This document shows, piece after piece, positions 44,868 through 52,900 of a stretch of DNA of 64,000 nucleotides. The notes beneath the pieces were generated by a model that searched no databases, had not been told where the DNA came from, and worked only from the letters and a program-made list of their open reading frames with translations. Positions within the stretch are counted from its first letter, which is position 1, and each line of letters opens with the position of its first letter. Source of the stretch: Tistrella mobilis (GTDB lineage Bacteria > Pseudomonadota > Alphaproteobacteria > Tistrellales > Tistrellaceae); NCBI RefSeq assembly GCF_041468085.1, contig NZ_CP121017.1, positions 1,591,501 through 1,655,500 on the forward strand, written 5' to 3'. The position numbers and the translations under genes are program-made.

Positions 44868-45784
44868 CACGCGATCTCCCGGACCGGTGGTTGCACGCCA
44901 TGACGGCGGGCGGCCGCATCCCAGGCGGCCTTGGCGCGGGTGAGATCGGCGGCGATCATCGCCTCGTCTTCCGCCCCGCCCAGTTCGCGGGTCTGGGGAT
45001 GATGGGCGCGGCCCTGGAATTCCAGGATCACCGCCGAGGGCAGGGCCCGCGACAGCACCTGGTCGAGCATTGCCCAGACCGGTTCCGGCACCGTGCTGTC
45101 ATGCCAGTCGTGATAGAGCCCGTCATACCAGGATCCGCCGGCCAGATGGATGCAGACCACCCGGTCGAGCGGGATGGTCGCCAGATAATCGGCGGCGTCG
45201 TAGCCGGGCAGATTGACCGAGTTGGTATAGACGTTGTGCAGGTCGAGATGCAGCCAGGTGCCGGCGCGATCGACCAGCCGGGCCATGAATTCGGCCTCGC
45301 GCATCGCCGCCCCCGGCGTCGGCATGTAATAGGCCGCATTCTCGTGCGCCAGCGGCATGCCGTAGATGTCCTGCAGCCGCCGCGCCCGGTCGGCCACCCG
45401 AACGAGTTCGGGGGATGAGAACTGCACCGGGCTCGACCAGATGTCGAGCCAGGACCCGTCGCCGTAGAAGCAGTGATCGCCGACCCAGGGGCTGCCGATC
45501 GCCTTGGCCAGCGCCACATGGCGACGCACGGCGGGCGTGTCTTCCAACCGGCCGAAGCCGAATTCGCAGCCGTAGTTGGAATGGGCGAGCAGCGGTCTGG
45601 CGGCACCCAGCGCCTGCATGTGCCGCTCCTGTCCCGGACGGAAGATCCAGGGGCTGTCGAGCGGCCCCATGATCGCATCCAGCAGCACCTCGAACAGATC
45701 CACCGGCTGGCTTTCGAACGGAAACCAGTCCAGGATCTCGGGGTTGTACTGCAGGCCGACGCCGAGCGGTGCGGGCTTGTCCAT
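44867..45784 (-). CDS. DUF692/MNIO multinuclear non-haem iron oxidase
   Basis: A 305-aa TIM-barrel protein of the MbnB/TglH family. Likely iron ligands fall at the expected spots: LLAHSNYG (His68), WVGDHCFYGDG (His104), LAHENAAYY (Glu148), LHLDLHNVYTNS (Asp181/His183), VVCIHLAGGSWYDG (His213), YHDWHD (His225/His228) and ILEFQG (Glu255). Family members rearrange or excise parts of Cys or Asp residues in ribosomal peptides. The precursor encoded here has no cysteine, so the substrate residue is either Asp or one added by the LanB-like ligase. It lies next to its putative partner gene. Confidence 0.88.
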   Translation of the reverse strand: MDKPAPLGVGLQYNPEILDWFPFESQPVDLFEVLLDAIMGPLDSPWIFRPGQERHMQALGAARPLLAHSNYGCEFGFGRLEDTPAVRRHVALAKAIGSPWVGDHCFYGDGSWLDIWSSPVQFSSPELVRVADRARRLQDIYGMPLAHENAAYYMPTPGAAMREAEFMARLVDRAGTWLHLDLHNVYTNSVNLPGYDAADYLATIPLDRVVCIHLAGGSWYDGLYHDWHDSTVPEPVWAMLDQVLSRALPSAVILEFQGRAHHPQTRELGGAEDEAMIAADLTRAKAAWDAAARRHGVQPPVREIA

Positions 45785-45800
45785 CGGATGGTCCTCGGGG

Positions 45801-45860
45801 TTGATCCTGGGCAGGTGGATCCTGGACAGGTTGATCCTGGACAGGTTGATCCTGGACCGG
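45801..45860. repeat. Four tandem 15-bp repeats in the 5' leader of the MNIO gene
   Basis: Four consecutive 15-mers close to TTGATCCTGGACAGG fill 45801-45860, with one or two changes in units 1, 2 and 4. They end 17 bp before the MNIO start codon, so they lie in its untranslated leader or in the gap after the LysE gene. Copy number could vary by slippage and alter spacing or expression. Confidence 0.85.
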
Positions 45861-45878
45861 GCCGGCCGCGCCGCGGCC

Positions 45879-46508
45879 TCAGCCCGCCACGATCGGAATG
45901 AGCGAGGCGACCAGCAGGATCGCCATGACGGTGTTGAAGATCCTGACCGCCCGCCTTGTGGCGAGCAGCCGGCGGACGGCGACGCCGAAGCCGGTCCAGA
46001 TCACCGCGGCCGGCACGCAGACCAGAAAGAAGATCAGGGCGATGATCACCGCCTGAACGGTCGGATCGTTGGCGGCCGCGCCATAGGCCCCCATGGTGGC
46101 GACCGCCATGGTCCAGACCTTGGGATTGACCCATTGCAGCAGGGCTGCCTGAAGCGCGCCCACCGGCCGACCCTCGGCGCGGGTCAGGTTCTGATCCAGC
46201 CCCTTGGGTTCGGCGCTCGCGATCTTCCAGGCCAGCCAGAGCATGTAGGCGACGCCGATCACCTCGATCGCGATCCGGGTTGCGGGTACGGTTTCAAGGA
46301 TGGCGCCCAACCCCAGCCCCACGGCCAGGATCAGCAGGGGGGCCCCGAAGCAGATCCCGGCCATGGCCGGCAGGCTGCGCCGGAAGCCGAAGCTGGCGCC
46401 CGAGGTGGTGAGCAGAACGGTGTTGGGGCCCGGCGAGAGCAGGGCCACGATCGCAAAGGTCACGACCGGCCAGACGAAGTCGAGCGAGGGTGGTTCGATG
46501 GGCGGCAC
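45879..46508 (-). CDS. LysE/RhtB-family amino acid exporter inside the RiPP cluster
   Basis: A 209-aa inner-membrane protein with 5-6 hydrophobic helices. It has the family N-terminal signature FVWPVVTFAIVALLSPGPNT, GASFGFRRSLPAMAGICFG and LLQWVNPKVWTMAVATMG. The GTG at 46508 is preceded by GGAG at 8 nt and gives the normal family length; the ATG at 46556 would add 16 unusual residues. These proteins export amino acids or close derivatives. Lying between the radical SAM and MNIO genes on the same strand, it may export an amino-acid-like product released from the scaffold, although it could be an unrelated passenger. Confidence 0.82.
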   Translation of the reverse strand: MPPIEPPSLDFVWPVVTFAIVALLSPGPNTVLLTTSGASFGFRRSLPAMAGICFGAPLLILAVGLGLGAILETVPATRIAIEVIGVAYMLWLAWKIASAEPKGLDQNLTRAEGRPVGALQAALLQWVNPKVWTMAVATMGAYGAAANDPTVQAVIIALIFFLVCVPAAVIWTGFGVAVRRLLATRRAVRIFNTVMAILLVASLIPIVAG

Positions 46509-46530
46509 GGGAGCGGCTCCGGCGCGGGTT

Positions 46531-46558
46531 GGATGGATAACCCGAGGTTGATCCATCC
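46531..46558. promoter_or_regulatory. Inverted repeat upstream of the LysE-type gene
   Basis: GGATGGATAACC, a 3-nt centre, then GGTT(G)ATCCATCC: arms of 12 bp with one bulged base, 23 bp before the chosen GTG. It could be an operator or an mRNA hairpin that limits translation of the exporter. LysE-type genes are often controlled by a local regulator, but none is adjacent here. Confidence 0.45.
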
Positions 46559-46591
46559 GGACCCGGAGTGCAAGACAGGCTGAGCGTGGCC

Positions 46592-48649
46592 TCAGTTGCC
46601 GGTCGCTTCGGCGACGATGCCGATCTTCACCAGCTTGGAGAGCACCGGCGCCAGCCCGGCCCCGGCCGCCGTATCGCGCCGTGCCGCTTCGATCAGCCCG
46701 GCCATGCGGCCGCTGATCCGGTAGGAGATCGGCACCAGCACCCCCTGATGACCGGCCTTCTGGGTGAAGGCGACATGGCTTGCGGTTTCGTCCATGTCCA
46801 TGATGTCGATGTCGCCACGGCCATGGGCGGCCATGATGAAGCCCGGAATGTCGAAGCGGCTGTGCATCAGCTCCACGCGGATGGCGAGTTCGCCCGCCCC
46901 GCCGCCGGCCGACAGCGCCGGCAGCGGCGTTTCGGCAAGCCCGCCCACGGCCACACGGCCCATGGTCACCTCGTAGCGGAACAGGTCATGCAGCCGGTCG
47001 CGGATCGAGGGATCGGTGATGCCGGCATCGGGCAGCAACCGGGCCTGAATGAACTGCTCGAAGGGTTTCGACAGGTCGATCGCCCGCCAGCGGCCCTCCG
47101 GCCGGTTACCGGCATAGATGCTGCCCAGGATCCGGTCGCGGCCCGCCCAGTCGACGAAGCGGCGGATCAGGTCGCTGAAACCGTCGACGCCCAGCTGATC
47201 CTTCATGGCCAGCAGGCATTTGATGGTGGTGCCGTGGAAGTGATAGAGATCGGCCACTGCGAAGCCGAAGGTCTCCACCCAGGCCATCTGGTCGAGATTG
47301 AGCCATTTGGTCTCGTAGACCATGTGGTTCGGCTCCCGCATGTAGCGGATCTCGTGCTCCTGGGCCTGCCGTTCGAACTCCGAGCCGGGCAGGATCGAGA
47401 GCCGGAAGGCCTGGATGCGGTGCGGGCTCAGTGAGTAGCAGAAATCCACCGTCTGCATGAATTGCGGGATGCCGTCGCCGGGCAGGCCGTAGATGCAGTC
47501 GATGATCGCCGAGGATTTCAGCTTGTCCGACAGCCGGTTCCAGGCGCGGCGGAAGCGCTCTTCGGTGAAGGGGCGGCGCATCAGCTTCGCCGCTTCCTGG
47601 CTGGCGCTCTGCAGGCCGAATTCGAAGGTGACCAGCGGGTTGAGGCGCACCAGCTCGTCCATCACCCGGGCGAGGTTGTCGTCGATGATCTCCAGTTTCA
47701 GCTCCAGCAGCAGGCTGAAGGGCTGGACCCGGCCGTCGCGCAGATGCTCGACCAGGATTTCCAGGATCCGGGTCGCGCGTTCCTTGCGCATGTTGAAGGT
47801 GCCGTCGCAGAACATGATGTGCGACGGATGATGCGAGAGGATGTTGTGGAGCTCTGCCTCCACCCGGTCCATCTCGTATTCGCGCACGCCCTTGCTCTCG
47901 CCCCAGATGCAGAAGGAACAGCGATAGGGGCAACCGCGTGAGGCCTCGTAGAGGAAGGCCCCGCCATGCGGCAGCTCGATCGCCCCCAGATAGGGCGAGG
48001 GGATGTCGTTGATGTCCTCGATCAGCGCCGCTTCGGCTGTCTCGTGATAGGCGGTGCCCGCAGGCACGCGGCCGCTGCCGTCGAAGATCAGGAAGTCGTC
48101 GGTGTTGCCGTCGGGTGCCATATAGGCGATGCCGCCCACGGTCGAGAGCCTGGGGCTGCCGTCGAGGAAGCAGTTCAGCAGGTCGCGGAAGGTGACCTCG
48201 GCCTCGTTGCAGACACAGATGTCGGCACAGCGTTCGCGGTCGAAAACGAAGGGCACATAAGAACCGCGGATCTGCTGGCCGCCGAAGATCACCACCGTCT
48301 GCGGCCACAGCTCCTTGATCGCCTTGGCGGCACGCAGCACGAATTTGATGTTCCAGATATAGCAGGAAAAGCCGACCACATCGAAATTGTTGGTCTCCTG
48401 CCATTTCAGCAGGAAGAAGAGTTGCGCCTCCTCGTCCATCAGGGATTTGGGCGTCGCGGCACAATGTTCGACGAAGGTGACGCGTTCGGCGATCGCGGGT
48501 GTGCGCCTGGCATAGGTCACCAGGTTCCACAGCGCGAGCGAGGTGTCGGCTTCCCAGTTATAGGCGACGAGACCGACGCGGAGAGTCGGTTTCGCACCAA
48601 AGCCCGCCGAAGCCGCGGTGACGGTGCGGGCGATCATGGTATCGGGCAT
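46592..48649 (-). CDS. B12-binding-domain radical SAM enzyme of the RiPP cluster
   Basis: A 685-aa protein. The N-terminal third resembles a cobalamin-binding Rossmann domain (RVGLVAYNWEADTSLALWNL; FDVVGFSCYIWNIKFVLRAA; VVIFGGQQIRGSY) without the DxHxxG histidine, so B12 would be base-off. The radical SAM barrel carries CPYRCSFCIWGE (about residues 239-250, CxxxCxxC). The last 180 residues are an unassigned C-terminal domain. Family members C-methylate or rearrange unactivated carbons, also in RiPPs. ATG at 48649 has AGGGG at 6 nt; upstream in-frame ATGs at 48655, 48697 and 48715 exist. Confidence 0.88.
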   Translation of the reverse strand: MPDTMIARTVTAASAGFGAKPTLRVGLVAYNWEADTSLALWNLVTYARRTPAIAERVTFVEHCAATPKSLMDEEAQLFFLLKWQETNNFDVVGFSCYIWNIKFVLRAAKAIKELWPQTVVIFGGQQIRGSYVPFVFDRERCADICVCNEAEVTFRDLLNCFLDGSPRLSTVGGIAYMAPDGNTDDFLIFDGSGRVPAGTAYHETAEAALIEDINDIPSPYLGAIELPHGGAFLYEASRGCPYRCSFCIWGESKGVREYEMDRVEAELHNILSHHPSHIMFCDGTFNMRKERATRILEILVEHLRDGRVQPFSLLLELKLEIIDDNLARVMDELVRLNPLVTFEFGLQSASQEAAKLMRRPFTEERFRRAWNRLSDKLKSSAIIDCIYGLPGDGIPQFMQTVDFCYSLSPHRIQAFRLSILPGSEFERQAQEHEIRYMREPNHMVYETKWLNLDQMAWVETFGFAVADLYHFHGTTIKCLLAMKDQLGVDGFSDLIRRFVDWAGRDRILGSIYAGNRPEGRWRAIDLSKPFEQFIQARLLPDAGITDPSIRDRLHDLFRYEVTMGRVAVGGLAETPLPALSAGGGAGELAIRVELMHSRFDIPGFIMAAHGRGDIDIMDMDETASHVAFTQKAGHQGVLVPISYRISGRMAGLIEAARRDTAAGAGLAPVLSKLVKIGIVAEATGN

Positions 48650-48798
48650 GTCCATCCCCTGATGATCCGGAGACAAAAGGTCCGGATCCTGGCTCATTCG
48701 GAAATGGCCGGTCATGCGACGGGGCGGCAGCGACGCGGGAATGTACACCGGGGGTCGCGGGGCGGCACCGGCCGGTCAGCGGACACAACGACAACGCC

Positions 48799-48829
48799 CC
48801 GTGCCTGCGCGTCTGGCGCAAAGGCACGG
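48799..48829 (-). terminator. Attenuator-like hairpin between precursor and enzyme genes
   Basis: On the minus strand CCGTGCCT, a TT bulge, GCGC, loop CAGAC, GCGC, AGGCACGG forms a 12-bp-paired hairpin followed by a GT-rich stretch. It lies about 100 nt after the precursor stop and 150 nt before the radical SAM gene in a 276-nt gap with no other gene. Such a structure would let precursor mRNA exceed enzyme mRNA, a common feature of RiPP operons. Confidence 0.4.
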
Positions 48830-48925
48830 CCGGATCCTGTCGTCGTCATGTCGGAGCGGGCGGGGTCCGGCCGGGACGAATCGCGGAGCAGCGGGGGGCG
48901 GCGTCGCGCGCGCCGTGTCGGCCGG

Positions 48926-49111
48926 TCAGGCGAAAACCTTGCTTTCGATGATCTCGACGTCTTCGAGATCGAAATCTTCAAGGGAATCGGCACCGTCGGT
49001 GGCAGTGTCGGCTGCCGCGGTATCGGTTGCCGCCGTGGTGTCGGTGGTGGCTTCGGCCTCGGTGGCGGCAGGCTCCAGCTCGTCGGGGGCGGTGGCGTCC
49101 CTCTCGGTCAT
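48926..49111 (-). CDS. RiPP-type precursor/scaffold peptide, 61 aa, acidic and Cys-free
   Basis: A 61-aa peptide starting MTERDATAPDELEP and ending DLEDVEIIESKVFA. It has 10 Asp and 9 Glu against one Lys and one Arg, eleven Thr and many Ala in the middle, two Ser (43 and 57), and no Cys, His, Trp or Tyr. The ATG at 49111 sits behind a GAGGAGGAGACGAAA ribosome-binding site, and the frame is the first gene of a minus-strand set of peptide-modifying enzymes. Small size, low complexity leader and defined hydrophobic/charged tail fit a RiPP leader or a pearlin-type scaffold to which residues are added. Which residues are changed is unknown. Confidence 0.72.
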   Translation of the reverse strand: MTERDATAPDELEPAATEAEATTDTTAATDTAAADTATDGADSLEDFDLEDVEIIESKVFA

Positions 49112-49418
49112 TTTCGTCTCCTCCTCATGTTCCGGTGAAACCTGTCGTCGCAGGCCGGCGGCCTCGTTGTTGCGGGCCGCTCTGTTCTGGAGTGCGTAAT
49201 CTTTGAATTCTGGCGCCGAAGGCCCCGGGACGTCAACCTTTCTAACCATTGAACATCATGAAACTCCCCAAAAAGTAGAGTCATATGCGCGCATCCGGAT
49301 GTGTGATCGGGGAAATATGTTCCAGATCGGATCCGTCATGAAACGGTTACCTGCGGCAGCTAGGGTGCCGGCCGTCCCGGGGGCGCCACCGCTCCCGACC
49401 CGTTTCAGGAGCAAACCC
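49112..49418. other. Divergent intergenic region between RiPP cluster and secretion operon
   Basis: The 307-bp gap holds the precursor promoter candidate and a relatively AT-rich core (about 49241-49330). That core must include the plus-strand promoter of the secretion operon. An in-frame plus-strand extension of the next gene runs through it but has no coding character. No further gene or clear operator is seen. Confidence 0.5.
49207..49236 (-). promoter_or_regulatory. Candidate promoter of the precursor gene
   Basis: On the minus strand TTGACG (49236-49231) and CAGAAT (49212-49207) are separated by 18 nt, about 95 nt ahead of the precursor start. It is the best sigma-70-like pair in the divergent gap. 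Confidence 0.35.
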
Positions 49419-49700
49419 ATGGTCGACCAGGAAATCTTCATCGACGGCTTCGGCACCATCCGTTTGGCCGGCGGTGTCGTGCGCATCGAACTTGCCCGCG
49501 CGGTGTTCGACGATGCCGATGCCGATGGCCGGCCGAAGCTGGCGCCCAAGGGCATGCTGATCATGCCGGTGGAGGCGTTCCTCCGGGCGGAACGCCAGTT
49601 CGCCGGTGTGGCCCAGCGCCTGGTGCAGGCCGGCATCGCCGCCGGCGATCGCAAACTGGCCGAGACGGCGGCCGCGGCTGCCGGCACTCCGCAGGGCTGA
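49419..49700 (+). CDS. Small unknown protein heading the type I secretion operon
   Basis: A 93-aa protein starting MVDQEIFIDGFGTIRLAGGV with AGGAG 8 nt upstream of the ATG. A beta-rich N-terminal half (IRLAGGVVRIELARAVFDDA) is followed by MLIMPVEAFLRAERQFAGVA and a helical Ala-rich tail. I recall similar small proteins near RTX/type I secretion genes of Rhodospirillales but know no function. The next gene is 209 bp away, across a strong palindrome. Confidence 0.65.
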   Translation: MVDQEIFIDGFGTIRLAGGVVRIELARAVFDDADADGRPKLAPKGMLIMPVEAFLRAERQFAGVAQRLVQAGIAAGDRKLAETAAAAAGTPQG

Positions 49701-49787
49701 ACCGGCTGCCCTGATGTTCGCCAGCGGGCACGGATTTAACGATCCTGTCCCGAAGCTGCAACGTTCCTTAGGCATCTTCCAGACCTG

Positions 49788-49827
49788 GACGTCGCGTATG
49801 GCTTCAGGCGAAGCCATACGCGACGTC
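49788..49827. repeat. Perfect inverted repeat with 18-bp arms
   Basis: GACGTCGCGTATGGCTTC, loop AGGC, then its exact complement. It lies in the 209-bp gap before the large RTX gene, 82 bp ahead of its start. No T run follows, so it is not a standard terminator. It may be a cruciform/regulatory element, an mRNA processing or stabilising stem between the small gene and the secreted-protein gene, or a solo repeat of a dispersed family. Confidence 0.85.
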
Positions 49828-49909
49828 GCACCCGTCCAGAATTTCCCGACAGAAACGGACCCGGTGACGGCGATCCCCCGCACCGGTCCGCAAGCCGGAG
49901 ATACGGTTC

Positions 49910-52900
49910 ATGCAGCTCCAGATCCTGCACGCCTCTGACCTTGAGGGTGGCGTCGATGCCATCGGTCGTGCCGCGAATTTTGCGGCGCTGGTCGATGCCT
50001 TCGAAGACGACTATGCCTATTCGATCACCCTGTCCGCCGGCGACAACTACCTGTCGGGCCCGTTCTTCAACGCGGCTGCCGACCCGTCCTTCGGCGAGAG
50101 CGGCGTGCTGGATCAGGTCTATAACGACCTCTACGACCTGGCGGATGGCGAGGGCTATGCCGGCCTCGGCGCCGGTGCCGGCCGGGTCGACATCTCGATC
50201 ATGAACGTGATCGGCTTCGACGCCTCGGCGCTCGGCAATCACGAGTTTGACCTCGGCACCGGCACGGTCGGCGGGCTGCTGACCCCGAATTTCGGTGCGG
50301 CCGACGGCGTCGCCGATGACGGCTGGGTCGGTACCCAGTTCCCCTATCTCTCGGCCAATCTGGACTTCTCGGGCGATTCGAGCCTGCGCGGTCTTTACAC
50401 CGACGAGATCCTGACCTCGGATGCCTTCGCGACCGGGCCCGAGCAGTCGGCGACCTCGACCACCGCGCCGAAGATTGCGCCGGCGACGCTGATCGAAGTC
50501 ACCGATCCCGAGACCGGTACGGTCGAGACCGTCGGCGTGATCGGCGCCACCACGCCGGTCCTCGGCACCATCTCCTCGCCCGGCGGCGTCGAGATGATCG
50601 GCACCGATCAGAACGACATGGCGGCGCTGGCCGAGGTGCTGCAGCCGGTCATCGACGAGGTGATCGCCCAGGGCGTGAACAAGGTCGTCCTGGTCAGCCA
50701 CCTGCAGCAGATCGCGCTGGAGCAGGAGCTGGTGAAGCTGCTGCACGGTGTCGACGTGGTCATCGCCGGCGGTTCCGACACCATCCTCGCCAATGGGGAC
50801 GACGTGCTGAACCCGGGTGACGAGGCCGTCGCGGGCTACCCGATCGTCACGACCAATGCCGATGGCGACACCGCGGTCGTGGTGTCGACCGACGGCGAGT
50901 ATTCCTATCTGGGCCGTCTGGTCGTCGAGTTCGACGACGAGGGCAAGGTCGTCGCCGAAAGCGTGACCAACCCGGATAACGGCCCGGTCGCGACCACCGA
51001 AGAGAATGTCGCCGCCGCCTGGGACGGTGATCTGGATGCCGCCTTCGCCGAAGGCACCAAGGGCGATCTGGTCGACGACCTGGTCGACGCGGTCGAGGCC
51101 GTGGTGGTCGAGAAGGACGGCAACATCTTCGGCCAGACCGATGTCTATCTCGACGGCGATCGCGCCGACGTCCGCACCCAGGAAACCAATCTGGGCAATC
51201 TCTCGGCCGACGCCAATCTGGCGGCGGCGCGTGAGGTGGACGAGACCGTGATGGTCTCGATCAAGAACGGCGGCGGCATCCGCGCCGGCATCGGCGAGGT
51301 CGTGGTCGACGATGCGACGGGCCAGGTCTCGGCCCTGCCGCCCCAGGCCAACCCGGTGGCCGGCAAGGAAGAGGGCGACGTCTCGCAGCTCGACATCGAG
51401 AATGCGCTGCGCTTCAACAACACCCTCTCGATGCAGACACTGACCGCTGCCCAGCTGAAGGCGGTGATGGAGCATGCGGTTGCCGCCAGCGGCAATGGTG
51501 CCACCCCGGGCCAGTTCGCCCAGGTCGGCGGCATGACCTTCGCCTACAACCCCGAGCGCGCCGCCGGTGACCGCATCGAGACGCTGCAGATCGTCAACGA
51601 GGCGGGTGAGGTGGTCGACACCATCGTCTCGGGCGGCGAGGTGCAGGGCGATGCCTCGCGGCCGATCCGCGTCGTGACCCTCGGCTTCATGCAGGAAGGC
51701 GGCGACGGCTATCCGTTCGCGGAGTTCGCAGAGGCGGATCCCGAGTTCGCCAATGTCGTGGCGCTGGATGAGAGCAATGTCGCGGCCGGCGATGCGAGCT
51801 TCGCCGCTCCGGGCAGTGAACAGGACGCGCTCGCGGAATACCTGCTCGACGAACACAATGTCGACAATGGCGGCACCGCCTTCGGCGAGGCCGAGACCCC
51901 GGCGTCGGAAGACGACCGCATCGTCGACCTCGCGGTGCAGACCGATGTGGAGAGCCGCCCGGTCGCGGCCGACCGCAGCATCACCGTCTCGGGCGACGAT
52001 GTCGCCGAGGGTTCGGTGATCGCGCACAATGTCTGGACCACCAGCAGCGCCGACACCACGGCCGGCGCCTCGGAAATCGTCGCCTATGACAAGGCGACCA
52101 ACCGCATCTTCGCGATCGGCCCGAACGGTGTGGATATCATCGACGCCGCGACCGGCACCGTGCTGGGTGGTGTGGATCTCTCCTCGCTGGGCGGCGCCAA
52201 TTCCGTCTCGGTCAAGAACGGCCTGGTCGCGGTCGCGGTCGGCGCCGAAGACAAGACCCAGCCCGGCACCGTGGTGGTGATGGACACCGACGGCGCCGAA
52301 ATCGGCCGCTACACGGTCGGTTCGCTGCCCGATATGGTGACCTTCACCCCCGATGGCACCAAGATCCTGGTCGCCAACGAGGGCGAGCCCGAGGACTACA
52401 CGGTCGGTGATCCGGAAGGCTCGATCAGCGTGATCGATCTCGCCTCGGGCACCGTCCAGACCGCCGGCTTCACCCAGTTCAACGACCAGATCGACGCGCT
52501 GCGCGAGGCCGGTGTGCGGATCTTCGGCCCGGGCTCGACCGTTGCCCAGGATCTGGAGCCGGAATACATCGCGGTGGCGCCGGATGGCCAGACCGCCTAT
52601 GTCACGCTGCAGGAAAACAACGCGATCGCGATCGTCGACCTGTCGGGTGACGCGCCGGTCGTGACCGAGATCGTGCCGCTCGGCTACAAGGACCATTCGC
52701 TGGCGGGCAACGAGATTGACGCCTCGGATCGCGACGACGGCATCAACATCGCCAACCACCCGGTCTTCGGCATGTACATGCCGGACGCGATCTCGTCCTA
52801 CACCGGGACCGACGGCAGCACCTATCTGGTCATCGCCAACGAGGGTGATGCCCGTGAATGGGGCGACTATGCCGAGGAAGAGCGGGTCAAGGACCTGGAT

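Noticed and set aside
48714-49199. Plus-strand frame across the precursor peptide gene
   Set aside because: Ser/Ala/Val repeats come from the complement of the Thr/Ala/Asp-rich precursor; the minus-strand frame has a strong ribosome-binding site and gene context.
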